This document shows positions 20,154-30,014 of a stretch of 44,856 nucleotides of DNA, piece by piece; the first letter of the stretch is position 1; every line of letters starts with the position of its first letter. The stretch is taken from positions 1 to 44,856 of IMG/VR virus record IMGVR_UViG_3300035698_002097; one strand, written 5' to 3'. The notes under the pieces are model-generated. The model was not told the DNA's origin and did no database searches. It worked only from the letters and a program-made list of their open reading frames with translations. A program made the translations under genes and the position numbers. The stretch is from a virus.

Positions 20154-21371
20154 TTATGTTATAGCCTCCTGATCATTTACCCAATCCATAGAACCGTTAT
20201 TAAATGTCAGTCTTAATGTCCCTGTGTCGAATGTGTCCCAATCTATTGCTGTATCTATGTTTCCGACGTCAGGTGAATACTCATTTCCCACCTCGTCAGT
20301 GATTGTAATGGTATCGTGCATCTTTAGATATTGTAATCCCGAATACATCGACCGCGAAACATAATCTACTATGCTAAATTTAGGAGTTACATTTATCTGT
20401 TCTGCAGAGAACAATCCGTTTATCTCTTCGCCTATCTCTGACACTTCATCTGATGGTGTGTTCATTCTTGTTTCAAGGTAAACGCGCTGTGCAAAACCAC
20501 CCGTAGCGTAAAGAATATCATTGCCCTCGGATTGCCTTAGATCGTCTGTGTTTGAAAATTCTAGACTTATAAAGTCGCCGCGTGTATTTCTTAGAAAAAT
20601 TTGACATATCCAATTTGTATCAGTAGTATTAAATATTCTAAAAGTATTACTTGTACTTAATTCAGAATCTTTAGTTGTAGTCAAAACAACATTATTAGCC
20701 CCCGCTGCCAATAGAACCGTATTAGATATAGCTGATGCTGTGTCGTCGTTTATACGTACTGACGGAGCCTCTCCGGAGTTAAGTGCCAAACTAACACGCA
20801 AATTAAATTTTTCACCTGCTTTAAATGATAATGTAGACAAAGATCCGCCTATTGAATTGCTAGACGCAGCCTTTGCTACAGAAGTGGTTGTTCTGGCGGC
20901 TACCCTTGGCCCGATAACGCTAAAGACATCATAATTTTCAACCCATCCCGTTGGTGTTATTAAATTAGGAAGTATGTCTTTTACTATAAAATGCTCAGAA
21001 TAAAAAACATTATAAGAGTCCTTTATCTCAATATAATAAACGCCGTATGGAAGTTGGTCACTTTTTGGAGTCCCATTATTATATTCAAATTGTCCCCCGT
21101 TGTATTGAATATAATCATAGCTAGTAAAGGAAATTATACCAACGCCAGACGTTCCTACGCTTGCTGTAGATATGAAATATGCTGATACATCTGTTTTATT
21201 GCCACTACAGTCTACTATATTAATATCACTTATTACGCTTGTATTGTGTGACCTTCTAATCTGAAAAGGCAAGAATCTATTTCGTGGACATACTCTTATA
21301 AAAGCCGTGTTACTCCTATTAGCGTCCTGCATCGCCGTTGCTGTGTAAAATGGGAATGTTGTATTAGTCAT
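20154..21371 (-). CDS. Minor tail protein
   Basis: A 405-residue beta-rich protein beginning MTNTTFPFYTATAMQDANRS. Residues 1-130 look like one sandwich domain (YGVYYIEIKDSYNVFYSEHF), residues 140-270 like a second jelly-roll (FKAGEKFNLRVSLALNSGE). The C-terminal part has QRVYLETRMNTPSDEVSEIG and a terminal WDTFDTGTLRLTF. It follows the distal-tail-like gene with an 8-base overlap, as tail-tip genes do in siphoviruses. No enzymatic motif is seen. Confidence 0.55.
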   Translation of the reverse strand: MTNTTFPFYTATAMQDANRSNTAFIRVCPRNRFLPFQIRRSHNTSVISDINIVDCSGNKTDVSAYFISTASVGTSGVGIISFTSYDYIQYNGGQFEYNNGTPKSDQLPYGVYYIEIKDSYNVFYSEHFIVKDILPNLITPTGWVENYDVFSVIGPRVAARTTTSVAKAASSNSIGGSLSTLSFKAGEKFNLRVSLALNSGEAPSVRINDDTASAISNTVLLAAGANNVVLTTTKDSELSTSNTFRIFNTTDTNWICQIFLRNTRGDFISLEFSNTDDLRQSEGNDILYATGGFAQRVYLETRMNTPSDEVSEIGEEINGLFSAEQINVTPKFSIVDYVSRSMYSGLQYLKMHDTITITDEVGNEYSPDVGNIDTAIDWDTFDTGTLRLTFNNGSMDWVNDQEAIT

Positions 21372-23085
21372 CTTCTTGATATGTTAAGTCTATTTGATAG
21401 AATCCTGTCTTTAAATTACGTGTCCATTTCTCAATCTGTGCTATTCGTGTGCCGTCATTGAATCCATACAGCGGATTAATAACACTATTTAGATTGAATC
21501 GTACCGTTTTGCGCCTTAGATTGTATTGAGTGCCGTCGAATGTGTAAGCAGAACCGTTTATAGTTGCATCCCTTGATGGTCTGTCATCTTTCCACCATGA
21601 ATCAATTATATTAGCAGTGCTAAATGCTCCGTTTGACTTTGGACTTCCGGAATTAACGCCGTCAATAGTCGGGATAACGACCCGATAAATTGATCCTTGG
21701 GGCTTTAATGTCATCCATCCTTGTGCTGAACCTCCTATTGAAGATCCTGTAATTCTAAAATAAGCGTCTTCAGTTGGCGTGCCTCCCGTTGTTAGCGTTA
21801 ACGTTCCTGAATGTGTAGCGGTGTTTATCGTTATTGTGTTTGAAATAAGTGACGCACTTCTGTCTCGTATCTCTACATCATATTCTCCAGAAAACGAACC
21901 ACTAAAGTCTGCAACGAAATCATAGGATTGATTGCCAGATGCGTAAAAATCATTTGAATTTGCAAACGATCCGCTATTCCAAGAAACGTCAATATAGTTA
22001 AAGTCTGAACTAAATGTTAGCATACTTGAATCAGACATCTTATAAATATGATTCTTTAAAGCAGAAAAGAAACTAAGGTCTGAATTTATTGTAGTGCCTA
22101 CGTATCCTAGATTTGTTTTTAAATCAGATCTGAAACTTCTATCTTGTGCGTCGATTCTATTTCTTACATCGTTGTAAATAATATCAGTTTCTCTAAAGTC
22201 TGAATCGTTATCGTCCGACTCAGTAGCTAAAGCAACCTTTTCAAGTGTGGGTATAGACACTGTTTCGTAGTTCCACTCATCATCGTATTCTTGAATATTG
22301 GCCGAAAAATCAACAGCATTATTAGTTAGCTTGTCATTAAAGAACTTTATATGTTCGATTCGTAATTTATCGTTTGAATCAAAGTATATTAAAGCTCTGA
22401 ATAAATCAGTCCAAGCGATAACATCGTTTACACTTCTGCCAGTTAGCGTAATTATTCCAGATTCTTTTAAAAATGATTGTACTCCCGTTACGTAATCCAA
22501 CGGCATACCCCTATAAGTTCCGACAGCGGACGTATCTTCATAATCATCCTGCCACATAAAAGAACTTACTATGTTAGTGTCGGTCCACCCGCCTACGTCT
22601 GTTAAATAGTGCTTTATAGTATCTTCTAGTATCTTTTCGCTCGTTACGTTAGCCACATAAGGAAAATTCGTAGTTGTGTTATAATACTCATAACTATTAC
22701 TTGTACCCGTGAATATGTCAGCATTAACACCTTTTATCGCTTCAAAGTATTGCCCCCAAAAGTCATATACAATAGGCTGAACAGTGAACGTCTTTTGATA
22801 TTCGTTTATTGTGCCCCACTTTATCCCGAACCAATGAATCGATTCCTCAACGCTGTCTTTTAGAATCTTAATATATATTCTGGTCTCAAATTTCGTATCG
22901 TCAGAAAACCACGACTCTAATTGGTCGTAAATTGTAGCGTTATCTTTGCGGAGGATCTTAAATTCGCTTATCGTTTCGCGCCATATCTTAGTGCCTTCAA
23001 TAAATCCGCCGTCCATTTCTATGTGAGTAGCTGGTATTACTGCGGCATAACCGCCCGTGTTGAATTGTAATTGAAAACTATACAT
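21364..23085 (-). CDS. Distal tail/tail-tip protein
   Basis: A 573-residue protein directly after the tape measure gene, where distal tail and tail-associated proteins are encoded in siphoviruses. The first 120 residues have strands such as YIKILKDSVEESIHWFGIKW. A large beta-rich region with SFSGEYDVEIRDRSASLIS lies around residues 390-480, probably an embedded sandwich domain. The final 50 residues (IEKWTRNLKTGFYQIDLTY) resemble the end of tail hub proteins. Confidence 0.6.
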   Translation of the reverse strand: MYSFQLQFNTGGYAAVIPATHIEMDGGFIEGTKIWRETISEFKILRKDNATIYDQLESWFSDDTKFETRIYIKILKDSVEESIHWFGIKWGTINEYQKTFTVQPIVYDFWGQYFEAIKGVNADIFTGTSNSYEYYNTTTNFPYVANVTSEKILEDTIKHYLTDVGGWTDTNIVSSFMWQDDYEDTSAVGTYRGMPLDYVTGVQSFLKESGIITLTGRSVNDVIAWTDLFRALIYFDSNDKLRIEHIKFFNDKLTNNAVDFSANIQEYDDEWNYETVSIPTLEKVALATESDDNDSDFRETDIIYNDVRNRIDAQDRSFRSDLKTNLGYVGTTINSDLSFFSALKNHIYKMSDSSMLTFSSDFNYIDVSWNSGSFANSNDFYASGNQSYDFVADFSGSFSGEYDVEIRDRSASLISNTITINTATHSGTLTLTTGGTPTEDAYFRITGSSIGGSAQGWMTLKPQGSIYRVVIPTIDGVNSGSPKSNGAFSTANIIDSWWKDDRPSRDATINGSAYTFDGTQYNLRRKTVRFNLNSVINPLYGFNDGTRIAQIEKWTRNLKTGFYQIDLTYQEDD

Positions 23086-25777
23086 GCTTTCTTATTGTTC
23101 TTTTACGTCCGTTCATATATTCCACTACCTGGTTACCGTCGCTGTCTTCGTATGTGTTCGCCTGACGTAACATTGTTTCATACATTTTCTTTGTGTAAGG
23201 ATCTTTAAATATACCCCCTTTGTTTAGCTCAATGTTAGCGCGCGAAAATACGTCGTGGAACTTGCCGCGATTCAGCGAGTCGAATATAGTAGGTAGATCA
23301 TCTTTGTATTTGCTTGTCATGCGCTTGTTAATGATTCCGAAGTACTCACTACCTTCTGCCTCTCCTATCTCACCTAAGTTAACACCACCGCCGGCATGAG
23401 ATGGGCCGCTTAATACTCCGCCCTTGTCTCCAAGCAATCCATGACCACCTTCGGCAAATTTTTGGGATTTAATAGCAGATACTTGAAACGCTATTATAGC
23501 TGCACTTAATATGAGTGCCGGAAGCGAAAACGCCCCAAGTTGTGCCTGCGTTTTAGTTGCAGATAACGCACCATTTATTATTGCCATTTTAACAGCCAAA
23601 TCTTGCTGTTCCTTTGCCTGTTGAATTTGTATTTCTTCTATCTTTTTCGCGTTACCATCTGCCGCTTCAATCTCTGCGTTGTATTTGTTGTCTATTTGTG
23701 ATTGTTGATATGAATTAAACGCATCACTAACTTGTTGCACCTGTTCAATCGTTCTTAATATAAATTCCTTTCTTTTATCTTCATCTTCTAATTCTATTTT
23801 TCTTGCAGCGCTTCTTTTTTGTATTTCGCTTAATGTAGCCGCTGTTTTTGCCTCTTCACCTTCTATAAATGTTTCATCAGCATCCATCAATGATTCAAGA
23901 TAACTATCAAGGTCTTCAATTCTTTCGTCTGTTAATTTTTCTTCATCTAGTGCGTATTTCTCTCTAATTTTAGCAGAATCATCTTCAAACTTTCTTTCTT
24001 CACGGCGTTTATCAATCATTGCCTGTACGCCCTTTAATCGTTTCTTTTCGGACGCTTCAAATGCAATCTCAGCATCAGCTATTCTTTTTAACTCCGCATC
24101 TGCAAGCACTTTCTCCCTTAAAGCAGCGCCTTCTCTTGCTTTTTTTACACCTAAAATAAATCTCTCTTGATCTGTCATTAAAACACCAGCCGCTTCAGAT
24201 GCTTTTTTAAGTGCATCATCCATTGCTATCTCACTGAAGTCTTTAAATGATATACTCATTAAGCTAGTTGTCCTTATTAGATTTTCAAGCTGCTCTCTAA
24301 GAAATGATCCTGAAGTTGCAAATAATTTAAACGCTGCTCTTGCTTCGTTTGGATGTTCAGATAATAAAGAAAGAGCATCTGAAGTTGTTTCTATTGCTCC
24401 CTTTGTGCCCTCAACTGCATCTGTAGCGTCTACCTGGCTTTGTACTAATTTATCCCAGGAGGACTTAAGAATTTTCATTCTATTTTCTATCGTTGCCTCC
24501 ATGATCTCAACCATGTCCTCCAACTCATCATTCACCTCGCTAATGCTATCCCTTAATTCTACAGCTCCTTTGGCTGTATTGCTTAATGCAAGAAACGCAC
24601 TTACAGACCTTTTGTCAGTTAAGTCCAACGCCTCAGCTAGATTAACGTTCTCATCGTCTAACCTTTGCAACCCATCAATAAGTCCCTCTAATGTATTTAC
24701 ACTTCCACCAAGCCTTTGAGCTAATGCACCGTTTGCGTCAGCTAAGTTTAAAAGTATATTTCTTGTAGCAGTAGCAGCCTTGCTTGTATCAAAGTTAGCA
24801 TTTTTAAGTTGCCCCATTAAGGCTATAGTATCTTCAAGCGAAAACCCAAAAGCACGAGCAACTGGGGCGAGTGTACTTAATGTAGTTGAATAGTCTTCAA
24901 ATGTTAATGCGCTTTTTGTAGTTGCGACGGCTAAAGTGGCAGAAACTCCAGCCGCGTCTTTCATTTCTAAGCCATAAGCGCGCATAGCACCACCAACAAT
25001 TAAAGCAGCATCACCTAAGTCGGCACCTGTAGCAACAGCCAAGTCTAATGTAGCTGACTGTAATTCTAATATTTGCTCTGTAGTAAAACCAAGTTTAGCA
25101 TATTCTTTTTGAAGTCCGGCAACCTGTGACGCTGTGAATTTAGTTGATCCACCCAACGCCTTTGCTGAGTCTCTTAATTTTTTAAACTCTTTATCTGTAG
25201 CTTGTGATATGGCTTTTACGTCTGCCATTGCTTGATCGAACTCAACTACCGTATCAATAGCGCCCTTTAACGCCCTCGTAAACGTCCTGGCTATCACGCT
25301 TGCAACATTGGATGCAATATTACCAATGGTGTTGAATTTGGCAGCAAACGAACCTAAAGCCTTACTCCATGTATTTGTTGTTTTTACTCCGGTTCTTTGC
25401 GCTTTTTCGGCCTGTCTCATTGCGGCCGTTTGAGCATTTATAGCGCCTTTTGTTTTTATTAATTGCTTATATTTAGCTGAATTAATAAGTTCTGCCTTAG
25501 CCTCTGCCTGTTCGAGTTGTCTAACTATCTTTAATCTTTCCTTTTCCTTAACAGTTAGTTTTTGAGTTTCGTCAGCAGCCTTCTTTAATCCCTCTTGACC
25601 CTTCTTAGTTGTAGCGTTTTGCTTAGAGGCAAACTTAGCCCATTCAGTGGCACCTTCTTTGATTTCCTTGCCCATCTTATCAAGCAAGACAATCATTTCC
25701 TTTATGCCCTTTATAGCACCATCAAACGGATTGCCGTCCTGAATAATATCACTGTGTTTTATTGGATTATCTGCCAT
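23078..25777 (-). CDS. Tail tape measure protein, TP901 type
   Basis: An 899-residue protein, the longest in the genome. After an N-terminal coiled coil, residues about 175-450 match the phage tape-measure core: FDQAMADVKAISQATDKEF, KALGGSTKFTASQVAGLQ, then long Ala/Leu-rich helices with ALDLTDKRSVSAFLALS. The middle is a highly charged coiled coil, and hydrophobic helices lie around residues 730-785. It sets tail length and reaches into the host membrane at DNA entry. Its length would imply a tail of roughly 130 nm by the common 1.5 angstrom per residue rule. It follows the frameshifted chaperone genes. Confidence 0.92.
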   Translation of the reverse strand: MADNPIKHSDIIQDGNPFDGAIKGIKEMIVLLDKMGKEIKEGATEWAKFASKQNATTKKGQEGLKKAADETQKLTVKEKERLKIVRQLEQAEAKAELINSAKYKQLIKTKGAINAQTAAMRQAEKAQRTGVKTTNTWSKALGSFAAKFNTIGNIASNVASVIARTFTRALKGAIDTVVEFDQAMADVKAISQATDKEFKKLRDSAKALGGSTKFTASQVAGLQKEYAKLGFTTEQILELQSATLDLAVATGADLGDAALIVGGAMRAYGLEMKDAAGVSATLAVATTKSALTFEDYSTTLSTLAPVARAFGFSLEDTIALMGQLKNANFDTSKAATATRNILLNLADANGALAQRLGGSVNTLEGLIDGLQRLDDENVNLAEALDLTDKRSVSAFLALSNTAKGAVELRDSISEVNDELEDMVEIMEATIENRMKILKSSWDKLVQSQVDATDAVEGTKGAIETTSDALSLLSEHPNEARAAFKLFATSGSFLREQLENLIRTTSLMSISFKDFSEIAMDDALKKASEAAGVLMTDQERFILGVKKAREGAALREKVLADAELKRIADAEIAFEASEKKRLKGVQAMIDKRREERKFEDDSAKIREKYALDEEKLTDERIEDLDSYLESLMDADETFIEGEEAKTAATLSEIQKRSAARKIELEDEDKRKEFILRTIEQVQQVSDAFNSYQQSQIDNKYNAEIEAADGNAKKIEEIQIQQAKEQQDLAVKMAIINGALSATKTQAQLGAFSLPALILSAAIIAFQVSAIKSQKFAEGGHGLLGDKGGVLSGPSHAGGGVNLGEIGEAEGSEYFGIINKRMTSKYKDDLPTIFDSLNRGKFHDVFSRANIELNKGGIFKDPYTKKMYETMLRQANTYEDSDGNQVVEYMNGRKRTIRKHV

Positions 25778-26533
25778 TACTCTTTTTTATTTGATCATTT
25801 CTATAACTCAACAAACTAAAATATTCTTTTGTCGTTAGCTCCTTAACAGGTTTATTCGCGTACTCATTCAATAAAATACAATTCAATTCAAACGCTTTCT
25901 CAAATCTAATCTCATCGTTGTAATCTGACATGAAATCCTTAGGCTTAACGAACCGCGCAAAATAGTTGTTTATCTCATCCTGTTCATCTGTCAAATCCAC
26001 ATCATCGGTTAACATCTTTAAATCGTTCAGTATCTTCTCCTTTTGCTTCTGCCAGAACCCGTTAGGATTAATCAGTTTGAACTCACTCGGAAAAGACGTT
26101 TCAAGAGCGTTTTGGATTGATTCTCTGGTTTCTGTATTTTTTTTTTTAATGTCTCTTCCTTCAATCCCAAGTCAGAGAGTTCCTTTAACACCCCTTTTAA
26201 ATTTTCCTCTGTTAAATCTGTCACCAACTTATCATTGATCGAATAAACCAAACAAGCAAAAGACAAATGATTTACATTCACTTCATTGATTATATTATAA
26301 ACTAATATCCTAAAGTTTTCTAACTGTTTTAAAAGTTTAACTTTGTCATCAACTACTAACTGAAGTTTCCCGTAATGGTTCTTATCAAAGTCAGAGATTG
26401 AGGATCCTATGTTATCATTCAGCATCCAATATTTATTCATCTTGTTGAATCGCTCAATAGGCATCTGTTCAATGTCATTGTACAACTTGACGAACGTTCT
26501 TTTAATTCCCTTTTTTAATATTAATTCTGTCAT
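25767..26533 (-). CDS. Tail assembly chaperone, -1 frameshift fusion (G-T type)
   Basis: Translation starts at the ATG at 26531-26533. A -1 shift on the run of 11 A residues at 26147-26137 would move the ribosome into a frame that is open to 25767, giving a fusion of about 254 residues. The extension contains QKEKILNDLKMLTDDVDLTD and ends QIKKSNGR. This is the arrangement of lambda gpG/gpGT and its analogues: a short and a long chaperone that coat the tape measure before the tail tube assembles. The tape measure gene follows with an 11-base overlap. The 3' frame by itself (ATG at 26015) is therefore probably not an independent gene. Confidence 0.82.
26072..26533 (-). CDS. Tail assembly chaperone, short form (G type)
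   Basis: The zero-frame product has 153 residues, with an N-terminal helical domain (MTELILKKGIKRTFVKLYND) and an acidic second half (TDLTEENLKGVLKELSDLGL). After the A-run it adds only about 22 residues (KPENQSKTLLKRLFRVSSN). It starts four bases inside the stop of the beta-helix gene. No sequence similarity to lambda gpG is claimed; the role rests on the frameshift and on its place just before the tape measure. Confidence 0.75.
   Translation of the reverse strand: MTELILKKGIKRTFVKLYNDIEQMPIERFNKMNKYWMLNDNIGSSISDFDKNHYGKLQLVVDDKVKLLKQLENFRILVYNIINEVNVNHLSFACLVYSINDKLVTDLTEENLKGVLKELSDLGLKEETLKKKIQKPENQSKTLLKRLFRVSSN
26137..26147 (-). other. Programmed -1 frameshift site
   Basis: Eleven A residues in the transcript, within the codons TTA AAA AAA AAA ATA, provide the slippery heptamer A-AAA-AAA in several registers. 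The -1 frame is open on both sides and leads to the 25767-26015 coding segment. Polymerase slippage on the A-run could give the same product. Confidence 0.8.
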
Positions 26534-29163
26534 TGCAATATTCTATTACCTATCATAAATGGTCTTGATCCCTTCATGTATGATCGTGTGGTGGATGTCG
26601 GGTATTCAAATGCTCCAAGATCGGGAGCTGATCCATTGAATATTATTGTATAAACTATCGTATCCGAAGCAGGGATTTGAATACCTTGATCTATAAGTTG
26701 TGATGTAGAAGATAAGTGTCCGAAGGTTATCTCTGGTAAACTACCATCTGCTTGTCTTGCATCATCTAATTGCAGTGTATCAAGTGAAATAAAATCAGCA
26801 TCGGTTAAAGTATATGCTTGAGTATATCCAGGGTAGCCACTTTCGTAATCCCATGTATTATTGCTTTCAACATATCCAGTATATACATTAGAGAAAGGGA
26901 AACCACCAACATCATAAGATATATTATTCCTAAACACAAGAAATATTGTATCAGGGTCTATGTCGTTATCATTAGATGGAGAGTAAGACGTCCCTTCTTC
27001 TTTGTATGAAAAATTATTATAATAACCACCTACTGCTCTATTATACCCTGAATATTCTAAGGGAAAAAATCCTGATAAGTTACAAGCAGATACATTATTA
27101 TGTACAAATCGTCTAGGTTTAATAATGCTACTTGATGCGCCTATTTTAAACCCAGTTCCATCACCTTGAATTAAGTAACCATTTCGAAAAGACCAGTTAT
27201 TTCTAACAATTAAATAACCAGCTAATGATACATCAAATCCATCATCTGAGTTAAACCATGATCTATTTGCATCTATTGTCATTGTGAGCAATGATGAATC
27301 ACTTGAAGAACCATAGCACTTAATTCCATCTGCTGCATTACCTGCACCATCTCCAACAGCCCTAGCTAAACTATCCGCACATTGATATACATCACAGTTG
27401 ACTAGGTAGTTGAAACTGTAAGGATACCTGATCTGCCAGAGGAAATAATCGACTACATAATTAGGTTGTACGAATAATCCCTTACCTGCGACATCATGGA
27501 CTGTAACGTTTTCGATTCTTGAACTTATGCTACTATAAACTTCTAATCCTGAGATGTCAACATTGGCTTGATTCTGCTTAACATTAGATATTGTTATATC
27601 ATGTAATTCAGTGAAAGCAGTATGAGAAATCTTGATACCCTGAAGATAACTATTCCCAGCACCATTCGGAGCATACGGAAGGACATCCTTAAAATCGAAT
27701 ACAGGAGTCTCGTTCTCATACGCCATATAGACGATAGGATAAGCCTCCATACCTCGATTGCCAATACTAGCTTCGGGATTCAGATAAATTGCTTCACCAC
27801 TACTAGCACTGTACTTAGAATCAGGATACCATGTACCACCCCTAATAAACACCGTATCACCAGCATCAACAGTATTAAATGCTTTTTGAAGAGTCGCCCA
27901 AGGTAAAGCTATATCAGTACCTACATTTGCATCACTAGCATTTGAATTCTCAGAAGTGTCTTGTACATAATAATTTAAAGAAGTATCTATTCCAAAGGGA
28001 TTAGTATATGTAATTCCATCAGCGTTATATAACTCTGCTCTTACAAAGTTTGAAGTTGTCACATAATCAGATATATCAATGGAGGTGGCAGTAAGTAAAG
28101 TATCTGAATACGCACCGAACCAACGAACACTATCCGTACCTGTTACTGTTAAGGTAATAATACTATCTGTTATTGTTACTCCAGTTAATTTAGGAGAAGG
28201 AGCATCACCATCATAATCAGGAGTTTCTTCATAGGAGGCTGTGAAAGCACCATTAACCATATTACGTCTTAATTCTGTCTCAGTTAAAGTATCTATATAA
28301 TGATGATTGTAATTTCTAAATTGATCTGTATTACCTACGGATTGATGAATATCAGAATTAGAAAAACCATTAACAAGGTCATTAAATTCTCTTACAGAAT
28401 TAATGGAGTCCCATAATATTCTAGGATTTTGAGTTGGTTGATAATCACCATAGTTATGTATCTCAATACCAACAATCATGTCCGTTCCATAAGTATCATA
28501 ATAACCATTATAAAATGAAGCTGGAGCAGTATGCCTACCAGGATGATTAAACACAGCAATTCCTTTCTTAGCCTCTACAGAATCAAAATAAGTATCAAAG
28601 TTATTAGGTGGACAAGTAAACCAACCAAGATCACAGAAATACGCATTAATGTGAGTGTAATAAGAACCATCAGCACCCTCTCCCGAAGAACAATCAGTCA
28701 ACTCGTTTCCTCTAATCACAAACGCACCATTTGTACCAAGCTGAGAATAATAAGCAGATGTTGTATCCATATTCCAAGCATCCCTATCATTCCACACATA
28801 ACTTATATCTTGAACTAATGTATCTAAACCATCATACTTTTCGAGTGGCCATGTAGAAGTGCTATCCCAATATTCGGCAGGAGAATCATTATCTTGATAA
28901 GAATCATGATCAGTAACAGAAAGTATAGTAAAGTCATAATCAACTAAACCATAATAAGTAACTGCTCCATTTGAACTTATTCTATCTCCTGCAATACGCT
29001 GTTGAACAGTTTGATTACCATCACTTTCTCCAGTGTGCATATGTAAAGCTGATTTGAAAGAAGTATCAAACTCAATTCCATGATAAGGATTTGAAATAAC
29101 ATAACCTTGCCCGAACATTAAAGTTGGAACAACGACTAACAATATGTATATTAATTTCTTCAT
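26530..29163 (-). CDS. Secreted PHP-domain and beta-helix protein
   Basis: An 877-residue protein with three parts. Residues 1-19 are a Sec signal peptide (MKKLIYILLVVVPTLMFGQ). Residues about 35-330 are a PHP phosphoesterase domain whose metal ligands are all visible: ALHMHTGESDG (His41, His43, Asp48), SVTDHD (83-87), IRGNELT, FNHPGRH, IEIHN and SNSDIH. Residues about 400-850 form a right-handed parallel beta-helix that starts like DUF1565 (PWATLQKAFNTVDAGDTVFI) and contains NSDDGFD, a motif of polysaccharide lyase family 9. It probably degrades or binds surface polysaccharide. A signal peptide on a gene inside a tail module is unusual. It could be a soluble depolymerase or a captured host gene. 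Confidence 0.75.
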   Translation of the reverse strand: MKKLIYILLVVVPTLMFGQGYVISNPYHGIEFDTSFKSALHMHTGESDGNQTVQQRIAGDRISSNGAVTYYGLVDYDFTILSVTDHDSYQDNDSPAEYWDSTSTWPLEKYDGLDTLVQDISYVWNDRDAWNMDTTSAYYSQLGTNGAFVIRGNELTDCSSGEGADGSYYTHINAYFCDLGWFTCPPNNFDTYFDSVEAKKGIAVFNHPGRHTAPASFYNGYYDTYGTDMIVGIEIHNYGDYQPTQNPRILWDSINSVREFNDLVNGFSNSDIHQSVGNTDQFRNYNHHYIDTLTETELRRNMVNGAFTASYEETPDYDGDAPSPKLTGVTITDSIITLTVTGTDSVRWFGAYSDTLLTATSIDISDYVTTSNFVRAELYNADGITYTNPFGIDTSLNYYVQDTSENSNASDANVGTDIALPWATLQKAFNTVDAGDTVFIRGGTWYPDSKYSASSGEAIYLNPEASIGNRGMEAYPIVYMAYENETPVFDFKDVLPYAPNGAGNSYLQGIKISHTAFTELHDITISNVKQNQANVDISGLEVYSSISSRIENVTVHDVAGKGLFVQPNYVVDYFLWQIRYPYSFNYLVNCDVYQCADSLARAVGDGAGNAADGIKCYGSSSDSSLLTMTIDANRSWFNSDDGFDVSLAGYLIVRNNWSFRNGYLIQGDGTGFKIGASSSIIKPRRFVHNNVSACNLSGFFPLEYSGYNRAVGGYYNNFSYKEEGTSYSPSNDNDIDPDTIFLVFRNNISYDVGGFPFSNVYTGYVESNNTWDYESGYPGYTQAYTLTDADFISLDTLQLDDARQADGSLPEITFGHLSSTSQLIDQGIQIPASDTIVYTIIFNGSAPDLGAFEYPTSTTRSYMKGSRPFMIGNRILQ

Positions 29164-29165
29164 AA

Positions 29166-30014
29166 TTAATCTAGTATGCCATATCCCATTAAGTCAGCGT
29201 AATTTTCTAATATATTTGTAATAATTAAAGCCTCCGCATCAGATACTCCATCCATTATAAATACAAAAGATACTTGTAGATTGACAGATCCAGTTGTTCC
29301 GTAGCTGAATATCCTGAAATCTATTGCTGCCAAGCCTGTTGAAGCCTCTGTATTTGATCCAACTGAAACCCCATTTCTATAACCTTCCGTAGCATTAGAA
29401 GCAGTTCTTGTAATAAGAAATATTCCGTTATCATACTCACTACCATAAGCAACAGCAGTATTTGTATTTATTTTCCATGTTAACTGATCTGAATTATAGG
29501 GATATAAGTATGTGTCATTATTCCCATCTAATATACCCATCGCACGGTCAGTATCGCTCGATGTGTATTGACAATACATACCTATTGTCGCATCATTAAG
29601 AGTATAACTCCCAGCATCATCCGTAGGATTCCAATTTGTTGATAGATAATTTACGTTATCAGTAACAATGGCTGAATCTGTATAAACTAATGCACCGGCT
29701 CCTACTTCAGTAGCATCGAAAGTACCAGGATCAATCCAATTAATCAAGTATTCATCATCTCCCCATTCTGGTCCCATCATTACATACAACCAAGGCATCC
29801 TTTCCCAATACCCTCTATTCACTAAAGAATCAACTAAAGCATTTTGCCACGTTAATGTATCGCCTGTTGGATCGGTAGTCATTGCGTCGAGTACGTCTTG
29901 GTATTCTGTTTCATATCCACCAGAAACCGCAGGGGCAGAATAAACCATCGTACTCACCTGTGAGAATGATACAAACGACCAAAACAGTAATAATGTTATT
30001 AATATCTTTCTCAT
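29166..30014 (-). CDS. Secreted lectin-like protein
   Basis: A 282-residue protein with a signal peptide ([19 protein letters not shown]). The N-terminal part has [13 protein letters not shown]-like helices, and residues 90-282 look like a concanavalin-type sandwich with [21 protein letters not shown], then [13 protein letters not shown] (a lectin-type hairpin turn) and the terminal INFRIFSYG-like strands. Phage proteins with this outline are tail-associated lectins. It overlaps the fibre-like gene upstream by four bases and precedes the PHP/beta-helix gene by two, so the three signal-peptide genes are one unit. Confidence 0.6.
   Translation of the reverse strand: MRKILITLLLFWSFVSFSQVSTMVYSAPAVSGGYETEYQDVLDAMTTDPTGDTLTWQNALVDSLVNRGYWERMPWLYVMMGPEWGDDEYLINWIDPGTFDATEVGAGALVYTDSAIVTDNVNYLSTNWNPTDDAGSYTLNDATIGMYCQYTSSDTDRAMGILDGNNDTYLYPYNSDQLTWKINTNTAVAYGSEYDNGIFLITRTASNATEGYRNGVSVGSNTEASTGLAAIDFRIFSYGTTGSVNLQVSFVFIMDGVSDAEALIITNILENYADLMGYGILD

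Noticed and set aside
25767-26015. Independent small gene starting with ATG at 26015
   Set aside because: The frame is open upstream to the A11 run and lies in the -1 frame of the preceding gene, so it is better read as the extension of a frameshift product.
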